A stretch of DNA of 64,000 nt from Pomphorhynchus laevis (GCA_012934845.2 WNNJ02002406.1:1-64000); one strand, 5' to 3'; counted from the first letter of the stretch, positions 1-11,058 are shown. Made by a program: numbers and translations. The notes: generated by a model from the sequence alone, not told the origin.

Positions 1-1789
1 TAATAAGTTTCATTTTAAAGATTTGATTATTTTTATAATTTATAATTTAATGTGAATTATAGTATAAATAATTGTATTTATTATTGCACCACGTAATAAT
101 AAAAATTTCTCAATTTCAACCATTTATTATGTAATCACTCGGAGGATGAGTCTCAATGCGCTAATTGTATTTAAAAAGGCATAGTTATAAATCTGAAAGA
201 AGTAATTAATAGAGTGATATTATACCACAATTGCGAATTACACAAAGTTTTAAATGTTAAAGACAGCTGAAATGTGATGCGCTCGCGACTCAGTCATCCT
301 GAAAATTAATGGTCGGTTTGAAAAACATCTAATTTTTAGTTATTTTGACAGTCTGTTATTAATGTATTGTAATTTATGTAATACATTTTTTCTATTTCAC
401 AAATTATTACATGTTCGACAATATTGTTTCGACAACTGTTGAAAATTAAAAAATTAAAAATCATAAGGGTCATGCTAAGAAACTCACCAGTCCATTCATC
501 ACTACATAAGGTTGATCAGTTGAAGATTTTAGACATTATATTTACTGATTTCATATAAACCTAGATTGCACATGAAAAAACCCAGATGCATACAATAAAA
601 ACCTAGATAATTAATTCCTCTTATCAAGCCATTAAAATATACATGAATTTAAACGCTAATCGAAATGTAGGTTTATTGTAGTTCTTCGTCTGAATTTGTT
701 TCTGGTAATGTAGCATATATATTTTGTATTTTTCTGCAAGACGTTTAATGTAATGCTGGTGGCATACCCTTTAGCGACATATCTTACTAATTCTGACTTA
801 AGTGTCCATGACTAGCAGTTTTCTTGATTTCTCGATATTGATTGTTTTGCCAACAACCTGTCTTTGACAGTTTCATATTTTTGGAGGTTAGTTCGTTTTG
901 TTTTAAATGATGTACTAATAAAAATCTCTTTACGATGCTGAAGAATGAAGTAGAGCCGTAAGATGAGTCGTGAAGTCAGAAAGACTTAATGACTAGCCTA
1001 ACCCTAGATGGGCTAGACATTTTTAATATAAATATATTTGATCTTATTCGAGAATTATGTGAGTAACTCCTTTGTAATTCATCCATTTTTTGTCGGCAGC
1101 GACTCGTCTACATATGTTATGATGTTGGTCATAGACGCCAGAGAGATCAATTGTCATCAGGACGGGATATTTGTGTCTAACTTTGCCTTGAACTGCATCT
1201 CCGACGTTGCATCGACTGCTTCGGCAGGTTGAGCATTCTAGAGGTTGACAACCCCCGTCGATAGCGTGAATTTAGGAGTCAGTCGGCAAGTTCTTTGCTT
1301 GACAAAGTATGTATAGTAGAACACATTGTACACAACCGTTAATTGATTAAAATATCGGTGCAAGCCTAATAAGAATAGCATAACGCGTTACCACTCTTTA
1401 GCACTGTCAACTTCGAACTAAAAGCCGGTGCACTTGCAACCCAATAATCTAAAAAACTAGATTATTTTAGATTTTCGAAAATAAAACTAAGCAACCCAAA
1501 TAAAACCGAGAGATGGGAACCCTGATGCAGTATATATCTACCGAAGCACATTCAGAATATACCTACCGAAAGTGTTCACATCTGTATATATTTAAGGCCA
1601 TTAGAAATACTTGGAGCATCAAACGAACAATTAGAAAAAATACAATGCTTCTTAGGGTCTGAATTATACATGGTTTATCCAACGTTTGCTAATATGTTTT
1701 CCAGATCCTGAATGCTCCTGGTTATTCTAATGCGCGATTGCTTCAAAAAATTTCCTAACGATTATAATTTGCTCAAATGCACAATAACC
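1..1789. other. AT-rich flank, no confident gene
   Basis: No gene, RNA or repeat is recognisable. A stretch near 1,040-1,270 is less AT-rich than its surroundings and is open on the minus strand for about 75 codons (roughly 1,267 down to a stop at 1,044), with several cysteines near its start. It has no recognisable domain and could be an old mobile-element fragment. If the modular-exon gene downstream has its first exon inside the window it should lie here or just before 5,842, but I could not find a convincing signal-peptide exon. Confidence 0.4.
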
Positions 1790-1811
1790 ATTCCTGATTG
1801 TGATAAACGAA

Positions 1812-2937
1812 ATGAATGCTAAAACGCTATCGGAGCTTCAAAGCTCTACAACTTTTGGTGATTTTACAATGAAATATGGTAGTAATGAACGATCTGATTC
1901 AATTCTTTCGTCTACTGGAGACAATTCTAACCAGGTTAGTGATGTTTCGTGTTTATTAAATGCAGATAAGGGACTGCTACCCCCGATTCCAAAATTAGCT
2001 AACCTGTGCATTATCAATTCAAAAACCCAATAGAGAAACACAATCTCTTCTCAACTTTTTTGCGAAAGTTTGTATCAATTCATCCAAACAGGGTGCTGTT
2101 CAATTCAGTGAAGATTTTGGACAATACTGTAAGAGTTTCCTTCCCGAATGCCTCTTTATTAAAGGAATACAAAGATTATTTTGACAAGCACCTTTTGGAC
2201 TCTGGTTCCATAACATTAAAACCCCTTCAGTGCTCAGTTAAAATATCTAATTTTCCATTGTTTCTAACAGAAGAAGATTTGATAACTCTGAAAAAATTGT
2301 ATGGCCTCCAATCAGTGAGGCAAGTCCTAGGTAAGGGGGCGACCCCCTCCCAGTGGCTTTTGCAAATACAGATCTTGATTCCGGTCTGCTTCTTTCTAAA
2401 TCGTCAGCGAATCCTTTCCTAGGTTTTAACTTAGGATTCACTCTAATTGACGAAGACCGACTCACATTCCCACAGTGTAACAAGTGCCATGCCTGGGGCC
2501 ACTGGTACTCTACATGCAGCAAGGCCTTGGTATGCGGTGTTTGTGGTGCTGAGGATTGTCAGTATGCTTTAAAAGGGCAAAGATGTCAGGCCTCCCCCTC
2601 TTGCGCTAATTGTGGAGGGGAACATCCGGCCTGGTCAAGGCGCTGCAGAATATTTAAAGAATATAAACAACTGTTTGTTAAGCCTAGAACCCCGATCAAC
2701 TACGCCTCTGCTGCTGGTTCACCAGCCGACCGGATGTCAAACGCTGACATCATTCAACTTCTTGATAACCAGAAACGAGTAATTTTTTCGCAATTTCAAA
2801 CAATGATTGGACCTCTGCTATCCTCTTTTGTAGGGACAACAGCTGCCCCCATGCCTAACGAGCTTAAAACCCCCCACTCCAAGAAGAGGGGGCTTCGGCC
2901 AGAACAGTCCCACCCCCCAAGGTGGGGAAGATGATCA
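1812..2937 (+). pseudogene. LINE ORF1, gag-like CCHC protein (broken)
   Basis: The first ORF of the Jockey-like element starts at ATG 1,812 and continues through three reading frames (about 1,812-2,036, 2,006-2,422 and 2,353-2,937), so it holds at least two frameshifts. Near 2,476-2,665 there are zinc knuckles: C-x2-C-x4-H-x4-C (CNKCHAWGHWYSTC), a second cysteine cluster starting CGVCG, and a third starting CANCGGEHPAW. Such knuckles bind element RNA in LINE ribonucleoproteins. The fold N-terminal to the knuckles (about 2,210-2,330, containing the LTEEDL segment) aligns by eye with the minus-strand copy near 53.1-53.2 kb. Confidence 0.85.
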
Positions 2938-3075
2938 AGGATAAGAAGGCTTCTCTGGGAAATGAAGATATTGCCCTGGGGGTACGACCCGCGACGGGGC
3001 TAGTGGCAGTGAGGGTAACCCTCCTGCACCTAGCTCTGTCTAGGTTGGCATCCCCCTTCCAACTAATTTAGCCCA

Positions 3076-5410
3076 ATGGTGAGTAAACCTGAGCCTTTTT
3101 CACTGAATATTCTTCAGTGGAATTCGGGAGGTGCTTCTGCTCTTAGACTTTTATCTGGTAGAGACGCAGATGTTATAGTCCTTCAGGAGACGCGGTATAT
3201 CCGTCTCCCCAGGACGTTACTCGATTTATCCCAAAGCAAATTTGTTCCCACTATACTCCGTACATAACCCCACCTCACTCCTCTTCATCTCAAGGACTCT
3301 TGACCCTAGTTAAATGCTCTTTAAGGTCCTCCCTCCTGCTAAATTACTCTTGTCCTGCCCTGTCTTGTCTAGTAGTTTCACTCGTTAAGAACGGTAAACG
3401 CCTCAGTCTAGCCAACGTCTACATTCGTCCAGGAGAGATTCACAAGAACCGTGACCTTCTGTATGGTATTATCGATAGCGGCTATGACATTGTACTAGGT
3501 GACTTCAACGACAGAACTGGTCGTTGGATTAATGCTGCTCTCCGCAGAGCCAGGAACGGTTATCTTATTCACAAACCACCGTTCCCTATATTTCATTGCA
3601 CATCAACGAATTCACTCCTCGACTTATTACTGCTCCACGAGAGATGGTTGTTAAAACCCTTCTGCACGGAGCAGTCGCGACAGCATCTGTCCACATCTCA
3701 TGATCTAATTCGCTGGCGGATAGAGGAGGATACGCTGCTTCGGAGAAGATTCCACTTTAACCCGATCAAAGTGGAACCTCCCTAATCTCTCTTCTTCCGC
3801 CAGTCAGACTCTCTCGAACGAATACTGGCGCACCAGATATTGGTTCCAGCTGAGTAGGGATAGGGCGAGCATTGCTCGTCTTAACCCTTCTCAGTCTTCC
3901 TTTTGGAAGATTTTCAAGAAGGAGAAGTTTGCTTGTTGGAGGGATAGGGCCTTGGGTTGGATCGGTAGAATTGGCCTTGATAAAGTTTTAGAAGAGTCAC
4001 TTGCCTTACACAACTATGGAGCCACTCAATCTCCGCAACCAATCCCGCCTTGGGGAGACTTCAGGAGTAGAGAATTATCTGTCACAGATATTCTCAACGC
4101 CTGGGGGCCTCTTCCAAGCACCTCCAAAACCGTCGCTTCACTCTCTTCTCGTGTCTGTCAGCTTTTGACAACCGATCAAAGAAGGGAGGTGGCCATCACA
4201 ATGCTATTAGCCACCCCATCTGATGTGGCCGGCATCAACATTAGCAAGAGAATTTTTATTCCAAAAAAGTTTCCGGTCTCTTGTCCTAAAGACCTGCGGC
4301 TCATTTCGATTCAAAATTCCCTCGTATTGATCTACGAAAAAGCGCTTGCGTGTAGAATCCGCGATCATCTGATTAGGCGAAATTTAATCCCACCTGGTTT
4401 CCATGGGTTTGTCAAAGGTCGCTCGGTCCTTTCAGCAGTTGGTGAACTGCATCGGTTTTGTCGGGATAATATCCATCGTCTAGTTGTGGCTGTTTTCCTT
4501 GATTTTTCCGCTGCATTTGACCGCATCTCCATTCCCTTTGTTATCTCTTCTCTCAGGTCCCTCGGGTTGCCTGCGAGAATTGTTAACAGGGTGGAGATAC
4601 TGCTGTACACCAAGCGATTTTATTATGATGAAGACCCTGATGCGCGTCAGTTCTACCCTATTACGGGTGTGCCTCAAGGTTCACCACTTTCTCCAATCTT
4701 ATATCTTGCTGCCTCAATTATTCTATTTAAAATATTTAAACGTGAACAACGTCTAGTGGTGTACGCTGATGACACCACAGCCCTGTTCACTGGACGCAGG
4801 TGCAAAGACGTAGTCTCGGACATCAGCCGCTTCTTTTTAAGATTAAAAGACCAGTTGCCTAGATCCAACCTTATTCTAAACTCCGCTAAATCGCAGGTGG
4901 TTGTCTTTCATGGCTCCCCTGCAACCAAGAAAAAACTTAAGAGACTAGCACTCTCTACGCTCTCCTCCATATTTGCATCCGAACCACTCCCTGTCTTCAC
5001 AAGTCGAGTAAAATACCTGGGGTTCACCGTTTCGGTGAACTGGTCGGCGAAAGCCGACCTGGATAGACTCAAACGTATCCTGAAGAAAGCTGTGTGGGCT
5101 CTGAAACTGGCCCAGCATCTGTTGTGGAATGGGAAAACCCAGGTGCGCCTTTGGGGTACCTGGGCTATCTCAGGGATTAGTTTTCTTCTCAAGAGGACGT
5201 CCCCCAGAGCAAAGGCTAAGGTTTCTTAAGCTCCTCGTCTCTCGTTTACCCAACATCGTCCGCACCGATTGGATTCTTCGGGGGGTGAAAGACCCCGGGT
5301 GGTTCAATCGGAAAGCGGCGTGCTGGATTGGTTGGGGGCTCAGATCCCCATTGATTTGTGGCCTTAATAGGAAGAAGACAAAGAAATTGTTGACCTATTT
5401 TTTCTGTTGA
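3076..5410 (+). pseudogene. LINE ORF2, endonuclease-reverse transcriptase (broken)
   Basis: The endonuclease begins at 3,076 with the ILQWNSGG strand and the catalytic E of VLQETR. It continues in another frame at 3,300-3,785 with GDFN and an STSHD segment. The reverse transcriptase is open from 3,952 to 5,229 and has all main motifs: FLDFSAAFD (motif A), GVPQGSPLSP (motif B) and VVYADDTT (catalytic YADD). A C-terminal tail reads on in a third frame to 5,410. Frames change at about 3.27-3.30 kb, 3.79-3.95 kb and 5.13-5.23 kb, so no complete protein is encoded, though the RT core itself looks well kept. This suggests a fairly young death. Confidence 0.9.
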
Positions 5411-5502
5411 CTGACTGTTTATTTTTTTAACGGACTTCTTGTTAAACGACACTTCCATTTATGTATTTTTATTAATAAAGTCTTATTATTATTCCTGATT
5501 GT

Positions 5503-5841
5503 CGTTATTTGATATTCAATATATTTTTTGATTAATACTAAATAAGGCACATGACAAACAAGCATTTAAGGCGAAGCTCGAGCTGTCATACATGTGTATG
5601 TATTTCGATCCAAATAAATGTTTCTGATGTATTTAAAGCATTTTCTTATTTAAATGGCTAGTAAATTTTCTGAAAATTTTATGATGTACAGAGTCAAAAT
5701 AATGTATGATTCATTTTTTAAAGGAAACATGAACTATTTTTATTATAATAAAGTCGCTGATTGCCCAACAAATTAAGACTTCGTTTTATAAATATAAATT
5801 AATGCGGTAGCCACTAAGTCTTATTTTGCTTGTTAATTTAG
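5503..5841. other. Short AT-rich stretch before first visible modular exon
   Basis: Nothing recognisable except AT-rich sequence. It ends in a polypyrimidine-poor acceptor (ttaatttag) used by the first visible exon of the modular gene. Confidence 0.4.
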
Positions 5842-5949
5842 GTTCTGGTGTACATCAGCAACATGGCGGTGGGGCTCACGGTGGACTGGGATCTGAATAC
5901 ATACCTTCACAACATGATTCTGTTAGCGCTATATGGAATGCAATGCAAG
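5842..5949 (+). CDS. Modular-exon gene, exon A (Gly/His-rich plus YIPSQ module)
   Basis: A 108-bp exon, phase 1 at both ends, between an acceptor AG (5,840-5,841) and a donor gtcagt (5,950). Read with one base from the preceding exon it gives a Gly/His-rich linker followed by LGSEYIPSQHDSV and a W-containing helix-like end (IWNAMQ), then the first base of a Gly codon. The same module recurs in six further places downstream in the same strand and phase, which is the main evidence that it is real. No known domain is recognised. The upstream exon (start codon, possible signal peptide) was not found. Function is unknown. Confidence 0.7.
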
Positions 5950-6449
5950 GTCAGTATAAAGTTCACATTCAAACAATTTTGTTCAAATTTTAAAATAATT
6001 ACAAAACTTCGTTATATGTTGATATTGCCGCATCATAATGACTATCAGGGTAGAACTTAGGGATATGATATCAGAATATATATATTTGTGTAACAAGTAT
6101 ATATCAACTCTGCTTATTTCAGTGACTCTGTTTATCAACTCTGTTTAGTTCCTTAAATAATATACAAAAATATACAATTATAATCTACTACTTAACCTAA
6201 TATTTTCATATGTTTGCACCTTTATATTATATGAATTTATAAAGGTAGCCTCGTTCTTAATAATTGAAATTTATTAATACCGATTATTATCACAATATTA
6301 GGAAGGTTTTTTTACATCAATTTAATCATTATATTTATTTAATAAAAATATCTTATTTGTCGACAAATAATCGACAAGACAACAAAAAACACAACTTCAG
6401 TCAAAAATTTGTTGCACCTTAATATGATATGAATTTATAAAGGTAGCCT

Positions 6450-7310
6450 CGTCCAAGCTGAGATTCTTCGACAAAGCGAACTCTTCGACAAAGGCAACTG
6501 TGTGTGGCATTATTAGGAAGAATCCTCTGTTTTCGAAATTTTATTACTGACGTGCATGGAGATTTGAAGTACACGTTAGGATAAAGCAAAGAAACTTCTT
6601 AGATCTTATTAGCCAGCAAGCTGTGCCCAGATGAGTTTTTACCTGTCGCATGGTTTGTAGGACGCAACACCGATTTAGCGAAAATCAGCAACGCTAAACA
6701 GGCATATTCCGCGAACGAATCTGATGCAACTGTCAATAACAAGCGAGTGAGAGAGCTAGCCACCGCGGGCCGAGCAGGGTGTAGAGTTCTCCGGATCATC
6801 CGAATAATACTTTCTTAGCAGATTAATTACGAATTCGGGGAAATCGGATCGGTTAACCGACCCTAGAGAGGACGCAACATTGATCCGTACAATACATGAT
6901 AGTGGCTGACGGGGTATTGCACAACTGATTCCAATGCCGTGCTTGCAAATTTCACCGGTGGAAGTGATCGTAAACATTAAGTGGACATACCTTGCTTCTC
7001 CTCGCTGAAGGGATGCCTTTTTGTACACATTAAATGTGAGACGATTGATACGTTTGTCACGTATTTGATTCATCTTGTTGATTGTTCGAGATGCTAGTCG
7101 TTGCCCTATATTCTTGTAAATACGTAAATACGGTGACCACTCGAACGACTTTTGAATCAATTTGGACTTGCGTCACTCTGCGATCGCAATTCCCGAGCGT
7201 ACACGGTAAACGATACTCGATGTAAGTCGCTGTAACGTTTGAATTGACTACGCGATCGCGCGACTGATCCGACGGCTAGACTAAATCTGGTTCGGACATT
7301 CGAGTTGTCA
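6450..7310 (-). other. GC-richer insert in the first intron with an anonymous ORF
   Basis: Inside the 1.5-kb intron between exons A and B lies a block that is clearly less AT-rich than all flanking DNA, with several CGATCG-type sequences. Its minus strand is open from 7,160 to 6,756 (134 codons) and again in another frame from 6,799 to 6,599. The predicted peptide has no domain I recognise. A 37-bp sequence (starting gcacctttatattatatg) occurs at about 6,218-6,255 and again, slightly changed, at about 6,413-6,452 just before the block. The most likely explanation is a mobile-element fragment; a host exon on the other strand is possible. Confidence 0.35.
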
Positions 7311-7477
7311 ATAGATCAGTAGATTTTCAGTAGAAATTGTCAGCAGATTATAATATTGTAATTGTATCTAAGTTTTTGATTACATTTATTTTGTTTAAAT
7401 TTAATACAGTTCAATGTTAAGATTACATCCAACGTTGATAACTGCTGTAAAATCTTATGCAATGTATACTTTTTAAG

Positions 7478-7618
7478 GTACATCAGGAACTTCACCGCAC
7501 GGTGGTCATTCAGGTGGGAATCCAGGTGGTCATCCAGGTGGTCATCCAGGTGGTCTTGGATCTGAATACATACCTTCTCAGCGGGATGCAGTCGGTTCTG
7601 TCTGGAATTCGCTACAAG
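7478..7618 (+). CDS. Modular-exon gene, exon B
   Basis: A 141-bp phase-1/phase-1 exon after acceptor ttttaag and before donor gtaataag. It encodes a longer linker with four GGH/GGN-type steps (pattern GGHPGG repeated) followed by LGSEYIPSQRDAV and WNSLQ. The extra length compared with exons C and D is exactly twelve codons, as expected for expansion of the in-frame GGHPGG repeat. It is the first of a tandem exon-plus-intron series (B, C, D, E). Confidence 0.75.
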
Positions 7619-7694
7619 GTAATAAGTCAATTTATTGTTAAGCTTACAGCTAACATTTCTAATGAATTCTAATGACGTATAATTTTGAATAAAG

Positions 7695-7799
7695 GTACAT
7701 CGGGAAGTCCACCACGCGGTGGTCATCCAGGTGGTCTTGGATCTGAATACATACCTTCACAGCGTGATGCAGTTGGTTCTGTCTGGAATGCGTTACAAG
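7695..7799 (+). CDS. Modular-exon gene, exon C
   Basis: A 105-bp symmetric phase-1 exon (35 codons) bounded by aataaag and gtaataag. It encodes TSGSPPRGGHPGG, then LGSEYIPSQRDAV and WNALQ. Exon and following intron are nearly the same as in the B and D units (introns of about 75-80 bp share the aagtcaatt and cagctaacattt stretches). The exon therefore arose by tandem duplication of a 185-220-bp exon-intron unit. Confidence 0.8.
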
Positions 7800-7879
7800 G
7801 TAATAAGTCAATTCATTTTTAAGCCTGCAGCTAACATTTCTTATGAATTATCTAATGACATGTATAATTTTCAATGAAG

Positions 7880-7984
7880 GTACATCGGGAGGTCCACCAC
7901 GCGGTGGTCATCCAGGTGGTCTTGGATCTGAATACATACCTTCTCAGCGAGACTCAGTCAGTGCTATATGGAATACGTTGCAAG
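7880..7984 (+). CDS. Modular-exon gene, exon D
   Basis: A 105-bp symmetric phase-1 exon after acceptor caatgaag and before donor gtatgt. It encodes TSGGPPRGGHPGG, LGSEYIPSQRDSV and a final IWNTLQ. The SVSAIW ending matches exon A better than exons B and C, so the units have diverged or recombined with one another. Confidence 0.8.
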
Positions 7985-8036
7985 GTATGTAACATTGCTA
8001 CTTGCTATTTAATAACATGTATAATTTTTAATGAAG

Positions 8037-8065
8037 GTACATCTGGAAGTCCATTAGTAGGTTAA
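8037..8065 (+). CDS. Modular-exon gene, short exon E: truncated copy or alternative end
   Basis: After acceptor taatgaag the sequence opens like the other exons (GTSGSP) but reaches an in-frame TAA at 8,063-8,065 after only nine residues (GTSGSPLVG). Homology to the exon B-D units stops there. It is either an alternative terminal exon giving a shorter protein, or a truncated dead copy skipped in the mature mRNA. The acceptor is intact, so I cannot decide from sequence alone. Confidence 0.5.
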
Positions 8066-9599
8066 AAATCACGGAGTTCCTTATTTTCTTTAATTAAATT
8101 AAAAAGGACTATTTCTTTTTAGTAAAATGCGAAAATTTCATAATTCTGTCAAATTAAATAATTTGATTTATTTGCCAGCATCATTTGCTTTCGCCATTTA
8201 TAATTTCACTGCTATTAGTAGTTTATCTTGTAGTAGATTTTAAACATAAATCTCAACATAAATCCGTAAGTTTTTCAAAAATTGATTTCAAGTATCCATA
8301 ACCATAACGGTTATGTTGTTATCCACAACATAACCGTTGTGGTGGCAACGGTTATGTCAATCTAAATTCCAAATTGCTTTTCATATTGAACCGAATTGAA
8401 TTGCTTTTCGTATTATAATCCTTTTTGTTAAGTAAAAAGGATTATAAATTAAATCATAAATCTGACCAGCTTTATCTTCCAGGTTTATTTAGATAATAAT
8501 TAATAATTATTAGTAATTAATTATTAAGGTCCGTACGTTTTTCAAAAGTTCATTTCAAGTATTCAACCTTGTGGTTACTTAATAATTAATAATTATTAAT
8601 AATTAATAATTACTTAATAATTTCTTAACTTCAGTATGACAAATGGTTGAATAGCCATTAATATGTTATTAATAAGGTTATAATAACCTTACGTTTTATA
8701 ACCTTACGGCGTAAGGTTATATTAAAAAACGTGTTTTATTGTTACCACTTGACTTTATTAGTGTGCTAATCCTTGCCTAATTGAATTAACTTGCTAGTTA
8801 GTTCAATCGCCGTAATTTTATAAAATTTATATTAAATTAATATCAATGTTAATTATATTAATGTAATAATATTAATATATTAATATTATTAATATATTAA
8901 TATTATTAATATATTAATATTAAATATTAATGTTATTTATATCAAATAAAATTTAATAAATTTATTTTGATTAATTTTAATTTTATTAAGAATTATACGG
9001 AAATATCTTGTAGATGTAATTGATCTTAGACTTTTCAATATATCGCGTAAAGGTGATATATGTATATTGTTAAATATGACGAGCATTTCTTAACAGTTGT
9101 CTATGACAGTCGTTAATTGCTTTCACTTTTAGTTTTGTGTTGCTTTTCATTATTATGAAAAGATAATTAATTTATTATTATTTATTATTATTTATTATTT
9201 AATATTAATTTATTATTGTTCGTTTTATTATTATGCTAGAAAATCATTTGCTGATTTGAACACAAAATGCTTTAATTTTTTTAAGTAGAATTTTTTACAA
9301 CAAAGTTATAAATAAAAATTTTGAAAATGTCATCAACATTATCGTAAGGCAATATTAAATGTATTTTTATACTTATCTGCTAATTCAGTTGCTAACGAAA
9401 CACATTCTAGAAATTGACTGCTACGAATTGAATTATAAATTTTCACCAAACAAGTGCCAAACAAAAAAAACAAAATTATGTTCAATTTTAATTTACCTTA
9501 TTACAAGCGTACTATATGGCTAGATTATTTTATGACCAACGTATTCCAGCTATAGTTTTAGTCGAAAAATTTAACAAAATGTGTCATTTTTGCATACTC
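8066..9599. other. Intronic AT-rich DNA with simple repeats
   Basis: No coding evidence. A short palindrome based on cataaccgttgtgg lies at about 8,295-8,360. A run of attaat/atatt repeats lies at about 8,850-8,940, and ttatta repeats at about 9,165-9,230. This is the first part of the 6.6-kb intron separating exon E from exon F. Confidence 0.5.
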
Positions 9600-10094
9600 A
9601 GGAAAGTTCACTTACAATCTTTGAGATCTTTAATGAGGCATTTAAAAAGATTCCTCGCAAAACTATTTCCATAAGTTCTCGTGATCCGCTATTGATTACT
9701 CCCATTATTAAACAGATGTAAATATTGAGGATAAAGCTTTCAGTTTAATTAAGCTCAGTGCACACTTTAAATGTTAAAAATCGAATATGACTAACAAAGC
9801 TCGAGCTAAAGATCTACGTGATATTTCGAATGTTCTTAACACACGTATTGTTAGTTCGGATGGAGTTTATGTATATGATTATTATACATTCTTTCAAAAG
9901 TAAATTGGTGTCATTCAGGTGTCATTCCTATGAGTTTAAAGCACTCAAAGGTTGTTTTGGTTCCCAAAGGCTTAAAATCTCTCTTGTTTAATAGTTTTAG
10001 ACCTATTTCTCAAATCCCAGCCGGCTCAAAACTTAGAACTGTGCATCGGTAGGCATATTTTTCAACATTTTCCCAAGTATGTGTCAACTACTTG
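9600..10094 (+). mobile_element. Old LINE, left part (linker and RT fingers), split by the CR1-like element
   Basis: Decayed + strand coding sequence. Near 9,610-9,710 it reads a linker typical of LINE ORF2 (SSRDPLLITPIIK). At 9,930-10,052 it reads KVVLVPKG and FRPISQIPAGSK, the RT region before motif A, continuing towards HIFQHFPKYVSTT. The continuation of the same RT (NQFAYHRRSC, then the motif A region) is found at 13,967 onward. Between the two lies the CR1-like element, so this is the older of the two insertions. Stops and frame changes are numerous. Confidence 0.75.
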
Positions 10095-10098
10095 AGAC

Positions 10099-10320
10099 AT
10101 CGATGACAACCATTGACGACAACCATTGACGACAACTATCGAAGACAACCATCGACGACAACCATCGACGACAACCATCGACGACAACCATCGACGACAA
10201 CCATCGACGACAACCATCGACGACAACAATCGACGACAACAATCGACGACAACCATCGACGACAACAATCGACGACAACAATCGACGACAACCATCGACG
10301 ACAACAATCGACGGCAACCA
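10099..10320 (+). repeat. 13-bp minisatellite, about 17 units, at the 5' end of the CR1-like element
   Basis: Units of the form catcgacgacaac with minor changes (aat or cat endings). Because 13 is not a multiple of three, each unit shifts the frame, and three units give a 39-bp cycle encoding TTTIDDNHRRQPS. The same 13-residue peptide cycle is therefore read in all three forward frames, and the minus strand is open in all three as well. It forms the N-terminal part of the ORF that continues to 11,058. Confidence 0.95.
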
Positions 10321-11058
10321 TCGTTTATGGGAGGACGTAAGAAAACAACTAAGACCGACACTAACTATGGACAACTGCAAGTACAGTGCTCGATACACGA
10401 CTGCAGCGTCTGGACAACAATCACCTGCGACAAGAATAAGGCTAAAGAAGTTTTCGTATATGGTTTTTGTGCCAACAAACTAATCTGCAACCTTTCCAAA
10501 AAGCACATATCAACATCCAACACGTCAACTCAAACTACCCCCGTCGTTTCTAATGTCCTTTCTCCACCCACCGACCCTGCCACCATATACACTTCCCATT
10601 CCATGTCATCTTCACTCCCTGACACCCCACGTCCCGTCCTTCCCGTCTCGTTTCTCAATAACTTGCATCAATCAATCAAAATCACCTCCACCAACCTCCA
10701 CTATCCTTCCACTCGTAACCTTTCGTCACATCGCTTGCCACACTCTTTATTATCATTATCCTCTATGTCTCCCGTCGTCAAACCAAATCCCTCCAAATCA
10801 TCAACTAACAGCTCTTCTATCGTGATCTCACCTACTCACGTCAGTAGTCCTCCTTTACGGAAGCGCTTTGCTTCTCGCGATCGTTGCGTCATTGTTACTA
10901 ATATCACGCCTTCTAACTCCTTATCTCCACAATCACGTCTGGACCACGATGTTTCCGCCTTCAGATCCATCTTCTCGTATATTGTTCCTGCGGATAAACC
11001 ATCCTTTTTCAAGGACATTTCTCCTGTCGCATTCATCCGTCTAAACAAATCTTCTTAA
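10126..11058 (+). CDS. CR1-like ORF1 protein candidate
   Basis: A 310-codon frame. The N-terminal ~65 residues are the 13-residue repeat. Residues of about 80-125 hold a Cys/His cluster (CSIHDC, TCDKNK, FCANK, ICNL) that could be a zinc-binding fold. A long Ser/Thr/Pro-rich region follows, then a C-terminal segment (DRCVIVTNI to FIRLNKSS) reminiscent of the RRM-like region of some LINE ORF1 proteins. Position just upstream of the endonuclease supports an ORF1 role in RNA binding. The frame is open to a stop at 11,058. Whether the repeat is translated depends on which start is used. Confidence 0.6.
   Translation: MTTTIEDNHRRQPSTTTIDDNHRRQPSTTTIDDNNRRQQSTTTIDDNNRRQQSTTTIDDNNRRQPSFMGGRKKTTKTDTNYGQLQVQCSIHDCSVWTTITCDKNKAKEVFVYGFCANKLICNLSKKHISTSNTSTQTTPVVSNVLSPPTDPATIYTSHSMSSSLPDTPRPVLPVSFLNNLHQSIKITSTNLHYPSTRNLSSHRLPHSLLSLSSMSPVVKPNPSKSSTNSSSIVISPTHVSSPPLRKRFASRDRCVIVTNITPSNSLSPQSRLDHDVSAFRSIFSYIVPADKPSFFKDISPVAFIRLNKSS

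Larger units (their letters stand above)
1802..5490 (+). mobile_element. Jockey-like non-LTR retrotransposon with 12-bp target duplication
   Basis: A two-ORF LINE of about 3.7 kb. It is bounded by the direct repeat attcctgattgt at 1,790-1,801 and 5,491-5,502, a normal target-site duplication. It ends in a polyadenylation-like aataaagtcttattatt tail. ORF1 encodes a gag-like protein with CCHC knuckles, and ORF2 an apurinic-type endonuclease followed by reverse transcriptase. The ORF1 start codon lies only about 10 bp inside the left border, so the copy is probably 5'-truncated or has lost most of its 5' UTR. Both ORFs change frame (three frames each), so the copy is dead. A second copy lies on the minus strand at about 49.8-53.5 kb. 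Assignment to the Jockey group rests on the gag knuckles, two-ORF layout and RT motifs; the exact clade is inference. Confidence 0.9.

Noticed and set aside
10062-10398. Several ORFs on both strands across the 13-bp repeat
   Set aside because: All frames are open because of the repeat; only the frame leading to 11,058 continues into unique sequence.
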